Below are positions 46,129-57,807 of a stretch of DNA of 64,000 nucleotides, piece after piece; the stretch's first letter is position 1, and each line of letters opens with the position of its first letter. The translations under genes and the position numbers were made by a program. The DNA is taken from assembly GCA_033977485.1 (NCBI GenBank), contig CM066988.1, forward strand, positions 141,057,359 to 141,121,358, given 5' to 3'. The DNA is from Hydrangea macrophylla (lineage: Eukaryota > Streptophyta > Magnoliopsida > Cornales > Hydrangeaceae). The notes beneath the pieces are model-generated. The model searched no databases. It was not told the DNA's origin and saw only the letters and a list, made by a program, of their open reading frames with translations.

Positions 46129-46488
46129 CTGAATTGGGTTGGGCCTGTGAATCATATTTTGAAACTGGTTTTTTAGCCAACTCATCATTATTTTCAGATA
46201 TTGAAGAATTGGGTTGGGCCTGTGATTCATACCGCGCGCAAGAACTTTCTAATGTTTAACAAACGTGGAATGTATTCTGTATTTTAAGCGATTAGTTAAG
46301 CTAAAGTATGTCCATAATAGTTTCCCAGTAGAGAAAGATCACCAGCCAGGTACAACAAATTCCACTTTTATTTTATCTCAATATTTGTTCTATGAAAAAA
46401 AAAAAAATTTAAAAACAACTAGTACATATAGCAATCAAGTTAGAAAATTAACTTGTCTACACATGAATGTACTTTAATTAGTAATTAA

Positions 46489-46660
46489 CCACATCCCTTG
46501 TGGCCGAGTGGTAAGCTTCTTGAGTGTACTGTCCAAGAGGTTTAGTGTTCGAGTCATGGGGAGCGTGCCCATTGGAGAATTCACCCGGCAACTTCAGGGC
46601 CTCGGGAGATTAGTCGAGGTGCGCACTAGCTGACCCGAACGCACCCGATTACCCAGAAAA
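46489..46660 (+). mobile_element. SINE, Au-like
   Basis: Pol III-type A box (TGGCCGAGTGGT) and B box (GTTCGAGTC) are followed by the Au-SINE-like body CACCCGGCAACTTCAGGGCC and GATTAGTCGAGGTGCGC, ending in a short A-rich tail. It is flanked by imperfect ACTT..AGTAATT repeats. The duplicate at about 48480 lacks it (ACTTTAGTAATT), which is a clean empty site. Confidence 0.8.
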
Positions 46661-47515
46661 ATAAAATGAACTTCAGTAATTGTAACTACTTTGCTTTTGT
46701 TTTTGTTAATTTGTTGTTTTTTTTTTCCTTCCCTCTTTTTGGCGTGAGGAAACCAAAATTCTCGTTATAATTAAGGATGAGATAGACCTCACACACATGT
46801 AACCACTTGCAAGTCACAAGGATCCAGCCTTTAAAACGGCTTAATTATAACTTATCCTTATGGTTAGTAAGGTCCCAAGTTCACTTTACATTAACAATGA
46901 TGAAACTCGGCCATGTGTTAAGTGTACTAAAGTGCAAAGGGAATTGCTACACACACGGTACACCCTTTAAATTTCTCACTACATTCACTTGTACAATACT
47001 ATATGTTGGATACATTCTTTCTCATTGCATAACACAGGTGTAGAGAAAAATTGAGTGGGTGTATTTAACTGCTCGATCCCAACTACTAATCCTAAAGTAG
47101 TTAACTTTTAAGTTGAGATGATAAATAATTCTTTATTCATTTTTAATTTTATGTCTATGCTATCCATAATGACATAAATGACATTCACCTCAACTCCCCT
47201 AAACTAGTGTCAACAAATGATAATTTAGGGGTGAGTTTGTTCAATTTTAAAGTTTAGGGAGTGTTAGTGAAAAACGGTCATAATTCAAGAGATGTTATTG
47301 TAATTTACCCCAGATTTTTATACAATGATCGGCAGTATCTGAAGGTGTGCAGCGGTAATGGTGGTGGTGATAGTGGACGTTTAATGGGAAAACTGATAGT
47401 TAAATTTTTAGAAATTGGACCCAAAAAAAAAAAAAAAAAACATTCTTGGCAAAACATAACGCCATCCATTATATGTAAAGTAGACACTTTGAACCATATG
47501 GACTAATCATACAGA

Positions 47516-47700
47516 GGTAAGATAGAATAATACCAGGCACACAACACAAATCACAGTCATGCTTGATATGCATATACTTTGTAGTTTGTGCTATCTAAAA
47601 AAGTGTGGACTGTGTGAAAAATCCACACAGCACAAGGTACATAAATTTAAAACATGTATTGTGTGATTTGTATTGTAGTTGATATTGTGTGCCTAACATT
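47516..47700. mobile_element. Foldback MITE-like insertion
   Basis: AGGCACACAACACAAATCA is matched by an inverted TGATTTGTATTG...TTGTGTGCCT, and internal GTGGACTGTGTG / CACACAGCAC also pairs. It lies at the position where the other duplication copy carries a LINE fragment instead. TSD not resolved. Confidence 0.5.
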
Positions 47701-48132
47701 TTTATACTCACAACACCTTTTTTTCTTTTCTCAAACTTTGATGTCTTTTTGTGCTATAAGTCTTATGAACCAACCAAAGGTCCAAAGGAAATGAGGATGA
47801 ATAGCGATGCCTCATTTTTATAGGCAGTCCAGTAATTGATGTCAATTTGGATATACCTAATCAACTTAACTACACACACAGACGAATGTATGTGTTTATA
47901 CTTTTTAACTGACAGAGTTCTTCAAATTACTAGAGACACCAAAAAAGAGTTCTGGAGTAATGTAGGTAAATAGCTACAAAATAAAAGACCCGAATTTTAT
48001 GTAGTTTCAAAGTGGTACTCACTAACTCATCACCTAAGTAAACAAATTAAAGTGCCCAAATCTGATATGCTTAGCATTATCCTTTTATCTTGATATTTAA
48101 GCATCAACAAGAAAAAGCATTACATTGAAGTT

Positions 48133-48712
48133 TTATATTGAAGAATCGGGTTGGACCTGTGATTCATATTTTGAAACTGGTTTTTTTGCCAACTCATCAT
48201 TAATTGCAGGTATTGAAGAATTGGGTTGGGCCTGTGATTCATACCTCATGAACTTTCTAATGTTTAACGAACGTGCGAATGTATTCTGTATTTTAAGCTA
48301 TTAGTTAGGTTAAAGTATGTCCATAATAGTTTCCCAGTAGAGAGAGACCACCAGCCAGGTACAACAAATTAATTCCAATTTTATTTTATCTCAATATTTG
48401 CTCTATGAAAAAAAAATTAAAAACAACTTGTACATATGGCAATCAAGTTAGAAAAATTAACTTGTCTAGATATGAATGTACTTTAGTAATTGTACCTATT
48501 TTGTTTTGTTTTGTTTTTTTATTTTTTTTCCCCCACTTTTTGGTGTGAGGAAACCAAAATTCTCATTATAAGGACTAGATAGACCTCACACACATGTAAC
48601 CACTTGCAAATCCCAAGGAATCTAGCCTTTAAAACGGCTTAATTATAACTTATCCTTCAGGTTAGTCAGGCCCCAAGTTCACTTTACAGTAACAATGAAG
48701 ATGAAATAAAAT
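48133..48712. repeat. Segmental duplication, copy 2, first part
   Basis: Matches about 46118-46915 but lacks the SINE. Similarity stops at about 48712, where the long interruption begins, and resumes near 60445. Confidence 0.8.
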
Positions 48713-48727
48713 TGGAATCGTATATAA

Positions 48728-48835
48728 GTGCACCAATCCCCTTAAGTGTTTTGAACTTTTATCAATCGGTGCACTTTTGTTTAGCTGATTTTAGTTAGAG
48801 TTTTAATAAATTTAGTATACCATTTTTTGTTGGTC
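48728..48835. repeat. Small foldback repeat, left copy
   Basis: AAGTGCACCAAT...ATCGGTGCACTT forms a hairpin, followed by AGTTTTAATAAATTTAGTATACC. An inverted copy lies at 52714-52830. Confidence 0.75.
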
Positions 48836-48962
48836 CATCCATAAGAATCCTACAATAATACGATTTCATAACAACATTAAATATATAAGGGCACTAGATT
48901 AGATACGATTCTATATGTATATATATATATATACTAGTCTTACGTCACGTGTGTTGCACGTG

Positions 48963-49992
48963 GTTGCCCACTTTTGGAGATTTTGCCATGTACCTATAGG
49001 AGATATATATAATGTAACCCTAAATCGCTTGTGATAGTGAAAATTTCAAGCTCTCCGGTGTTAACGTAATCACGTAGGCACATTGCCGAACCCCGTAAAA
49101 ATTCTCTGTTTCTCTTTAATCTTTCTGTTTTTCATATATTGTTTACATGTGATTGTTTCGATCCAACACCCACGAAAGTAAAATACCAATAATTTGATGC
49201 ATCAAACCGGCTGAACGCTATTCATAGACTTGTACTCTTTGTTGAATACCATGTTGAAGGCCATGCATATCAATTGTTAAGAGCAACACAAAAGTAACGT
49301 GACCTATTGTTTTATTCTTCAATTGTTTAGTTTTTCTTTTCTTTTTTATTTTTTATTATTATTTTTTTAAGTTTGGGACCATGTGGAAGTATTCTACAAT
49401 AACACTAATAATTGTTATTTAAATCTTAATTAGAAACATATTCTTTATCCTATGTATTTTTTTTTTGTAATTACATATTTAACCATCATGTTAATATAAA
49501 TATATCTCCATTAATAAAAATAAATGATAAACTACCAACAAGCTGAAATATAAATTCAATTACTTATAAAAAAAATTTGGTTTGGTGATTCATTAACTTC
49601 ATATAACTATCATAACAAATCAACAAGTTACATAATATGCTAATGTAAAGGATTACTTGTTTTGAAATAATTGTTATGATCTATGTTCAAGTTTTTTTTT
49701 TTTTTTTTTTCTCTTAAGCTATTTGTTTTCAAGTACAAATGATGTTATATACGTATTAAAAAAAAAAAGGTATTAGCTCTTTATAGTAGTGCACACTCAG
49801 TTTATATGGTTTTGAGAATCACCTATAAAAACGCAATAAGTTTTGTTTCCCCCTTTTTACTTACAATTTTATTTTGTTCATTTTTTTAATCCACATATTA
49901 TAATTACTCACTACGTAAAAGCAATTTTAAAACTTCCTATGTTACTGTTCAAATAAAATAGTAATTGATCATCTAAATAAGAAAAAACTATA
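48963..49992. other. AT-rich DNA, no gene seen
   Basis: Short poly-T/A runs and no supported ORF. It may be the body of a degraded Helitron-like element. Confidence 0.5.
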
Positions 49993-50258
49993 CCAACAAC
50001 CCAAGTGGTCAAGTGGTATCACCTTGATCTCCCCAGTGGATAGGTCAAGGGTTTCATTGGGAGAAGTTCTTGCTCCCCATATTTGTGCGTTCAGTCGGAA
50101 TGAGTGGCCCTTATTGGGCTTTGCTATGGGCCATTGTGGGGTGGGGTGGGGTGGGGTGGGGTGGGGTGGGGTTTGTGTGCGTGTGTGGGGTGTGTGTGCA
50201 TTGTATCTAGCCACGATCCAAGTAAGACTAAAAAAAAAAAAGAAAAAAAAAAAGAAAT
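49993..50258 (+). mobile_element. tRNA-like SINE with G-rich internal microsatellite (copy 1)
   Basis: Begins with a tRNA-like head (CCAAGTGGTCAAGTGGTATC; AGGTCAAGGGTTTCAT), then a unique body (CGGAATGAGTGGCCCTTATT), a GGGGT repeat (50138-50172), a TGTGTG tract, and an A-rich tail. AACTATA flanks it (49986-49992, 50259-50265). A second copy of the family is at 57183-57428. Confidence 0.82.
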
Positions 50259-50265
50259 AACTATA

Positions 50266-50833
50266 ATATATGACATATGAAAGTATTTGTGAATGTTTGA
50301 GAAAGGATAGATATTCTAGAATTCTTGTTCAGTTACTCGTCATTTACTATTGTTTTTAACAAAAATATTCTGAAGCAACTATTAAAACATTAAATTTTAA
50401 GTTAATATATAGTTGAAAATATTGAATGTTATTTGTCTTAACTTTTTCAGCAGATGTTGTCTTCTTCTTTTTTTTTTTTTTTTTTTTTTTTTTTTATTTT
50501 TTATTTATGAACTACAACGAAAGAAACTAACTTGAAAAATAAAATTGTAAGTCGGTTGCAACTAATAATTACATTCGTAGCGTTGTTATCAAGTTTTAAG
50601 CAATGGCATTGTCATAAGCAAGGGGTTTGCGATATTATAGATATTGAGACTTTAGTACTATAATCTAAAGAATAAAGTATAGATACATAAAGGATAGTGG
50701 ATATACATTAGACACTATTAATGTGTGTGTATGGTCAATGCACAATGAATTACACAACCTCTCAATTTGAACAAAATCAAGCTTCGTAAGTATCTTTTTC
50801 TATATCTAGCGAACTTGAAGTTCTTTTTTGGGT
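50266..50833. other. AT-rich DNA, no gene seen
   Basis: Contains a 33-base poly-T-dominated run near 50468. No supported ORF. Confidence 0.5.
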
Positions 50834-51045
50834 AAATTATATAGTCACCTCTTCATGTATAGCACTTGTTCACTAATGCCCCTAAACTAAAAATTCAACA
50901 AACTGATTCCTTCAACTTTTATTTTTCTTCTCAAATTAACCCCTCACAAATAGTTGAGGGGGTCAATTTGTTGCATTTTTTTAAAAAAATTTAGGGGGTC
51001 TTAGTGAACAAGTGCAATACATGAAGGGGATTCTGTATTAATTAC
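50834..51045. mobile_element. Foldback MITE
   Basis: The left arm (TCATGTATAGCACTTGTTCA, then CTAATGCCCCTAAAC) pairs with the right arm (TTTAGGGGGTCTTAGTGAAC, then AAGTGCAATACATGAAG) around a short loop near 50950. Confidence 0.75.
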
Positions 51046-51659
51046 TCTTCTTTTTTCAGTAATTGTTGAGGCAAGACAATAATAGTTCGTCGTCACTCTC
51101 ACTGCAATTCCAAGTTGAATTGACAAGAACGGCCATTAATGAATTTATGAACCAAATTCTAAGCATAGATAGTCCCCTTTACTTCTATTAGCTAGTACAA
51201 TTTAACGTCTATTATATTATGGGATTAACTATGTGATGTATCTTATAGTTTTGCTATCTGCATGGTTGATTTCAAGAATAATTGAATTAAGTTTATTGGT
51301 GTTGTTGGTATCCTTTATAATTCTTTAAAGAATAGAAATCCTAGAATTGTGAATTTGTTTTGCACAAATATTATATTTTTTTGGTTCTATTCAGTTGTTT
51401 GTTTTTTCTGCTTTGCGCGCGTAGAGAGATTCATAATATACTGTGTTTGAGAAAGTTTTACTTGTAAAAATTAGTTTTGATTGAATTTTATTTTTGGGAT
51501 GGTACCATACTACCATTTACGTTTAAGAAATATCATTTTAAGTCTATTATACATATCGCATCATTTGATGCCCTTACTTTTATATTGATTTTAATTAATG
51601 CTAATTAAGTACAAACAAATCAATTTTTAAAATAAAAAAGAAAAAAAAGTACAAAAATT

Positions 51660-51935
51660 TTCAACCGAGGACAATTATTCGAGGTCCCCAGTTGTAGTAT
51701 TCGTTATCTATTGTTCTTATTCAAAAGAGTAATGCTATGCTTCTCAAATCTAAATCCCAAATATCCATCCAAATTCTCCAAATAAAATTCAGTGGTCCCA
51801 CTGTCATATCATTTAGGATGAGTTTTGGGGATTTGAATTTGAGAAGCATACTTTTGAATAAGAACAATAGATAATGAATACTACAACTGCGGACCTCGAA
51901 TAATTGACCTCAAATAATTGTCCTCTATGGGACCA
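51660..51935. mobile_element. Foldback MITE with long arms
   Basis: Arms of about 90-100 bp (GAGGACAATTATTCGAGGTC, then GTAGTATTCRTTATCTATTG) are inverted around a loop near 51785. The right arm has an extra copy of the CAATTATTYGAGGTC end. Confidence 0.8.
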
Positions 51936-52462
51936 AGACAAGCTAAATTTTTGTTCTTAAATTTGTTCTTAAATTTGTTCATAAAACATGCAATAAATCG
52001 CTATCGACTCAACTTCTATGCACGCAATTTGTAAATATCACAAAGTAGACAATGTAGGTAAAAGTTTTATTAAACTACATAAAAAGACAAAAGACATGTA
52101 AAATATTCAAATTTTAGTTATAAAAGAAAAGAAAAAAAATACCTTAGCCTAACCGAGGCGAAGAATTAACCATGAATTCATCTATAATTGAGAGGCCAAA
52201 TTAGTTAATCTATGCAAAGTATTGAAGTTGAAAAGAATGGCTTAGATGGCCTATTTGTTGTTGATGCTGATATTAAAGTACAATGTTTCATGGGGAGAAT
52301 CACAACTTTGAGGAGGAGTTTAGAGACAATAGTTGTAATATTGCATTTAGGAATTCAATATTGTTGATTTGGAATCTTGTGACCCACGTTAAGGTGTGTT
52401 TTTAATAGTTGGAAATCTAATTTGTTTAAACTTAGTAAGAATCCTCTATCTATAAGTTAATT
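51936..52462. other. AT-rich DNA, no gene seen
   Basis: No supported ORF or element boundary. Confidence 0.5.
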
Positions 52463-52710
52463 CTTTTTTTTTTGAACAGTAATGAAATTTCATTGATTAA
52501 AGCAGATTACAAACAATCCCAAAAAGGAAGGATCCACATGAAAGGAAAGCGATATTGCTGAACAATAGGAAGTCATATTGCTAAACAATATCTATAAGCA
52601 ATATTGCTCAACAATAGGAAAGTGAGCACGGGAAAAAAATATAGAAACGTGAGTCAAGGAGTAAAAGAGTCCATCAAAGACCAAAAAAACATAGCGAACG
52701 TACCAAAAAA
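52463..52710 (-). mobile_element. 5'-truncated LINE tail
   Basis: On the minus strand the sequence ends CAATGAAATTTCATTACTGT followed by an A-rich tail, typical of plant L1-type LINE 3' ends. Upstream is an AACAATATTGC-type repeat. No coding domain remains. Confidence 0.5.
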
Positions 52711-52713
52711 AAA

Positions 52714-52830
52714 AAAAGTGGTATACCAAACTTATTAAAACTATTAAAAAAATCACTTAATTAAGTGAAAGTGCACCGATTGATAAAAGTGTAAAACACT
52801 TATGGGGATCGGTGCACTTATATATATTAT
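52714..52830. repeat. Small foldback repeat, right copy (inverted)
   Basis: AAGTGCACCGAT and ATCGGTGCACTT form a perfect 12-bp stem. The reverse complement matches 48728-48835, including GGTATACC at the far side. Confidence 0.8.
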
Positions 52831-53844
52831 AGATATATGGTTCCCTATTTTTAATAAATAAGCTGACTTAGCAATTTCCTAATTGGAGTAGAATTGTATC
52901 TTCATTCCTCAAGCAAAGCAACAATGGATATTCTACTGTTTTGGGCCTATTGAGTCCAACCTTTTTGAATTGCTCTCTGTCATGGATCATTCTAAAAAAG
53001 AAAATTTTGGGTCACGTTTGACGTGGAACTGTGTTCAATTGTTTCGATTTTATACCCCTATATTTTTGTACATTTTGCAGGGATCTGCTAATTGTTTTTT
53101 TTTTTTTCCTTTCTTTGTCCAGGTTGCCTTTTGATGAGATAATTATTCATTTTTCTCATATTTTTTCTTTCTAGAGTAATAATTTTTAAATCGTAATTAT
53201 TGATCATCATATGATCAAGCTCGAAGGAGAGATAAATAAATATCATGTTGTTAATATTTTGTATCAAATATTACTCACATGATACAAAAACCTTTTTCTT
53301 TTCGGATGGAGTTGTAACGGAAGAGGTTTAGTGAAAAATGCAATAGTTAAGGGGGTCAGTTTGTCAAGTTTTATAGTTTAGAGAGGTATTTAAAGGGTAT
53401 TTTTGGCCAAAAAGAAAGTCAATGACTTTTGGGGTTAAACAAAAGGTGCGGGGACCTATGGTTAAAAAATGTTCATCATAGAGACCTATAATGCCCCAAT
53501 AATACTAACCTCCGTTGAGGTAAAGTGAAAATACAGGGACATCCTTAATGGTTTGCATACTTTGACCTCCCATGCAAGAGATGGAACAAAGTTCATAGTG
53601 CATGCTATTAAATAAAAAAACAACACATTATTAATGGGAAAACTAACAAATTTTCATAGCTTTTAATAAACTTTTTTATACCATGTTTTGCACTTTGGTC
53701 CCTAAATTTTTTTTTTCCGCATTTTGGACCCTCAACTAATATTTTGTGGCAGTTTGCCCCCCTCCGTCACTTTTAACTGTTAAAAGTGACGGGAAAAGTT
53801 ATTTTTATTTTTATTTTATTTTATTTTTTCACTTTGTCTCCTGT
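52831..53844. other. AT-rich DNA, no gene seen
   Basis: Contains parts resembling MITE ends (TTTGGTCCCTAAATT near 53695) but no resolvable element or gene. Confidence 0.45.
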
Positions 53845-53985
53845 TTTATTTTTTTGGTCAATCAAAAAGGAGTTTTATTAGACATGAAGAAAAAAAATCG
53901 TGAGGAGGTACAACACACTTCAATAAGTAACAGAGATCAATAAAAGATAGAAATCTATCAAAGAGCTCAAAAGTACCACTTTTGG
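53845..53985 (-). mobile_element. Probable LINE 3' tail
   Basis: The minus strand reads TCTAATAAAACTCCTTTTTG, then GATTGACC and an A-rich tail, as in plant LINE 3' ends. Only the tail remains. Confidence 0.4.
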
Positions 53986-54215
53986 ACTGTTTGGCATCTT
54001 TTTTTTCTTTCTTTCTTTTTTTTTTTTTTATGTAATTGAATCACAAAAAAATGCGATTGGTCGAAGTTTTCCAATGTAGCTTTTGGCCAATGGCAATTGC
54101 AGTTGCAGAGGCTATTTTGCTAAATATTTAATTTTAGCTCTTGGAGTTTCATAAATATTAAAAAAAAAATGACCGTTGTTGCCAAACATGGCCCAAACAA
54201 GGGGTATATATGTAA

Positions 54216-54804
54216 GGGTAATGCTAGACCCACACCCAAATCTCACACCCATCCAGTGGCGGGCCCACACTCATTCTAGGGGTGGCACAGGCCCCCCCTG
54301 GACTTTTGGAATTTATATAATCACATGTAAAGTTTTGTAGATTTTAGAAATAGGTCCTCCTAAAATTCACACAGACCCCCCCTGGACTTTTAAAAAGTGT
54401 AGATTTACATACAATATTTTATAGGATTTAGACACAGGCCCCACTGAACTTTTGAAAATTATAGATTTATATGTAATATATTACAAGTTTTAGAAACAAG
54501 CCCCCCTAAAATTACATGATTTACCCCAAACTAGGAGTGTTAAACTAATTCTACAATTTTACACATAATTGTGTATAGGTAGACCCAAAAAAATTCGCCT
54601 CGGGGGCGCTGCCCCCGAACCCCCGTATAGTTTAGGCCCGGCCAAAAATCCTGGGTCCGCCCCTGCACCCATCCATCCACCCCCCCCCCCCCCCCCTGAC
54701 ATGGACCAATAGGAAAAAGAGACCAATAGGGATATGAGACTATCCCTATTGGTTCACATCAGGGTGTGGATGGATGGGTGTGAGATTTGGGTCTAGCATT
54801 ACCC
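54216..54804. mobile_element. Mutator-like MITE with 9-bp TSD, carrying a nested hAT MITE
   Basis: TATATGTAA flanks both sides (54207-54215, 54805-54813). The ends GGGTAATGCTAGACCC are inverted and continue as AAATCTCACACCCATCC. Internal CCAATAGGGATA / TATCCCTATTGG also pairs. The left half is interrupted by the 412-bp element at 54254-54665. Confidence 0.9.
54254..54665. mobile_element. hAT-type MITE with 8-bp TSD
   Basis: CACCCATC occurs at 54246-54253 and 54666-54673 as a perfect TSD. Termini are CAGTGGCGGGCCC and, inverted, CAGGGGCGGACCC. The interior has GGCCCCCCCTGGACTTTT-like repeats and no ORF. Confidence 0.85.
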
Positions 54805-54839
54805 TATATGTAATTAAAATACATTAATACTAGGGTGAC

Positions 54840-55700
54840 AAACACTTACAAACTGCATTTTACTCAAAAAAATTATGGACCCTGAACTTCTAAACATTGA
54901 CTACCGAATTGCAATGTGCACCTTCCGTCTAAAAAAAGAATGGAAAAGTCTCACATGGTCACGGTGATCGCATATTTGACATTTAAATTGTATTTGGTCA
55001 CAAATACCCTTTATGCCTATAAATTTAAAAATCATGTAATTTATAAATGAGGCTATAAATTTATAAATTACACAAAAGAGGTAATTTATAAATCACTCAA
55101 AAACAGGTCATTTATAAATGAGGCTATAAATTTGTAAATTACATTTCTAAAAAAGTACAAGGAGATAGATTACTTACACACACAAAAAGTAATTTTTAAA
55201 AACAGTTTGATTATTTCATGTATTTCTTTTAGATCTATGCACCTATGATGCAAATTTATAAAAGGAATATATTTTTATTACATTTATGCAAAAAAAAACA
55301 CATTTTTACATGTTTGTTTAATTTTTAGTTTTTTCCCTAGGATTTTCGTAGTCGATATTTCTCTCATTTGATAGATATCCATATGTTTTTTTTAGGCATA
55401 AATGGGTATTTTTAACCAAAAACTATGTAAATATCAAATATGCCCTCAAAAATGACCGTGTGCCGCCCATATGAGACTTTTCCGTCCATTTTTTAGATGG
55501 AAGGTGCATATTGCAACTCAGTAGATAGTTTAGGGTCCAAATTGCAACTCGGTAGATAGTTCAGGGTTGACATTGTAACGTTCTGAAGTTCAGGGTCCAA
55601 ATTGCAACTCAGTAGATAATTCACAGTTGACATTACACATTTTTCAAGTTCAGGGTTCAAATTGCAAAAACGTGTATAGTTCGAGGGAACAAAATTCTTT
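54840..55700. mobile_element. DNA-transposon-like element with subterminal tandem repeats
   Basis: TTGCAATGTGCACCTTCCRTCT and GGAAAAGTCTCA near 54910 recur inverted near 55480-55515. The right side has about three 60-bp repeats of GGTCCAAATTGCAACTC, while the left has only one. A minus-strand ORF at 55493-55708 is a by-product of these repeats. Confidence 0.6.
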
Positions 55701-57164
55701 TTACTCATTTAGTTATCAAACCCAACCTTAGTCTCTTATTTTTGCTGGGATTTTATATTTCAACTTTTTAGACAAATCTTGCTGCTTTTGTTTATTTTGG
55801 TGAACTCCAACGGATAAGCATTACTTGCTAATCTAATTTCTTTTTCAATTTCTGGAGGTGACTTTTGTTTATTTTGGGACGTTGGTAATTGTTACGATTC
55901 TGTTCTCTAAAAATTTTAGTTAATGGTGTGAGTAATCAATGAGCATGATATCTTATTCCATAAACAACACTAAGAATATTGATATTACAACATACTATCA
56001 TCTATCATTTTATTGAATTATGGAATCATAAATACAAAACACATTTTATTACATAGATAAGGAACCGGGACTTTGACAGACTGGGAAGACGACCATAAAA
56101 TTAATCCCCTTAATTTATCTTTTGGAAAAAGCCAAATATGAAGTTAGACTTATTGTATATTTTAAATGCAATACTAAGAAATTTCATAATCAATATTTTA
56201 CTTGACACAATAAATTTAAAACAAAGAAGAAACTATATAAAAACACTATACTATACGAGTGGCGAAATATGAACCACTTATTTGTGTATGTACACGCAAC
56301 CGAAACAAGGGTTAGTTTAGTTCAACATTCCTGATCTAATATTACAATCACACAAAGTTTTCATATTTGCATTCTTATGATTATGATGTTATGATTGTAT
56401 ATTACGTGCTTGCAAAAACATATTGTATGAAGAATTACATCGTATGTAAGTTTCATATATTTTTTTCTTCATTACTTTAATCAATTAAGTCTAACAATTA
56501 CTAATTAGTTTTACAAAAAACATAGTAAAAAGAACATTTTCATCACTGAAGTGGTTGACTTATTTACATAATTGGTTGTATGAACTATGAATGAGCATAT
56601 GTCTGCATGTGGTACTATCCATAATTGGAATTTATTATTTTTGATTCAATGATTTATACACAAACTTTTGGGAGAAAATGGCATTACAGAGAAATAGAAG
56701 AAACTGGTACACGTTGTTCAGTGATGAGGAAAGATAACTTTATATACAAAGTACTAGAGATTCAAGAAAGAAGAGAAGGGTAGCTGTTAACAATTCAATA
56801 GTGAAAGACGAAAATAATTATCAAACAAATGATAGGAGGGTGTCCACACAATTTACCTACTATTCATTGTATGGTTTCCTTGGCTCACTATTCTATCATT
56901 TTTTCTAGAAAAAACATTCTACCTAAGTGTTACTTTTTTTAGACGATCAATTGAAGTCTTATTAGTCATGATCACTATATACTACATCTAGCTGCTTCAG
57001 TATAATCACCCAAGAATCCTACTCAATCAAGTACTTTTGTAGATACAATTGTTATTTTTTTATTTTGTTAAGCATGGTTACAATTATCTAATTGAGTCAT
57101 AATATTGTTAACTTAAATCCATCTAATTAATGGTGTTATATTAACAACATGATTCAATAAATTC
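55701..57164. other. AT-rich DNA, no gene seen
   Basis: No supported ORF, repeat boundary or RNA gene. Confidence 0.5.
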
Positions 57165-57182
57165 TATTTAAGTATACGAGTT

Positions 57183-57428
57183 TTATTTTTACTTTTTATA
57201 CACACACACACACACACACACACACCCCACCCCACCCCACCCCATCCCACCGCAAAGTCCCATAATGACCCACAACAAAGCTCAACAAATGGACACTCAT
57301 TCTGATTGACAAACAACAAGGGGGCAAGCAAAGGAATCGCTCTAAGCGGATTTGAACCCTCAATCTCCCCACTAGGGAGAGAGAAGTGGGGAGAGAGAGG
57401 TCATACCAATTGGGTTATGCCTGCTTGG
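57183..57428 (-). mobile_element. tRNA-like SINE with G-rich internal microsatellite (copy 2)
   Basis: The minus strand has the same layout as 49993-50258: tRNA-like head (CCCAATTGGTATGACC; GGGTTCAAATCC), body (CAGAATGAGTGTCCATTTGT), a GGGGT run, a long TG run and an A-rich tail. TATTTAAGTATAMGAGTT flanks it (57165-57182 and 57429-57446), an 18-bp TSD with one mismatch. Confidence 0.88.
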
Positions 57429-57807
57429 TATTTAAGTATAAGAGTTGTCTCTTACTTTATTAGGACTCTTTATTACTTTAATGCTTTTATCCCTCCTTTA
57501 GGATATATAGGACTTTAAATCAAACATAATGAGATGATATATACATATGAATATTGAAAACATTATACATATTAACATTGAAGTGTTTTCTATTAATAAT
57601 TGTTAACTATTCCTATTGGAGTTGTTTTCTTAACAATATAATATAATATAATATGCTAAAAAAATATTTTATTTTCTCCGTTTCACATAATGATTTAACA
57701 AATTTTACCATTACTACCTTTATGTTAAAGAGCTTATAATTTGAACATTTCTAATGCAACCAAAATGACGATACTCATTAATTCATTCAAAATATTCCCA
57801 AAAAAAA

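Larger units (their letters stand above)
46129..48132. repeat. Segmental duplication, copy 1
   Basis: About 2 kb whose first part recurs at 48133-48712 (GGGTTGGGCCTGTGATTCAT; TAAAACGGCTTAATTATAAC) and whose second part recurs at about 60445-62095 (CTAATCCTAAAGTAGTTAAC; TAAGCATCAACAAGAAAAA). The second copy runs towards the NLR gene start, so copy 1 is probably DNA from upstream of a duplicated NLR. Confidence 0.85.
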
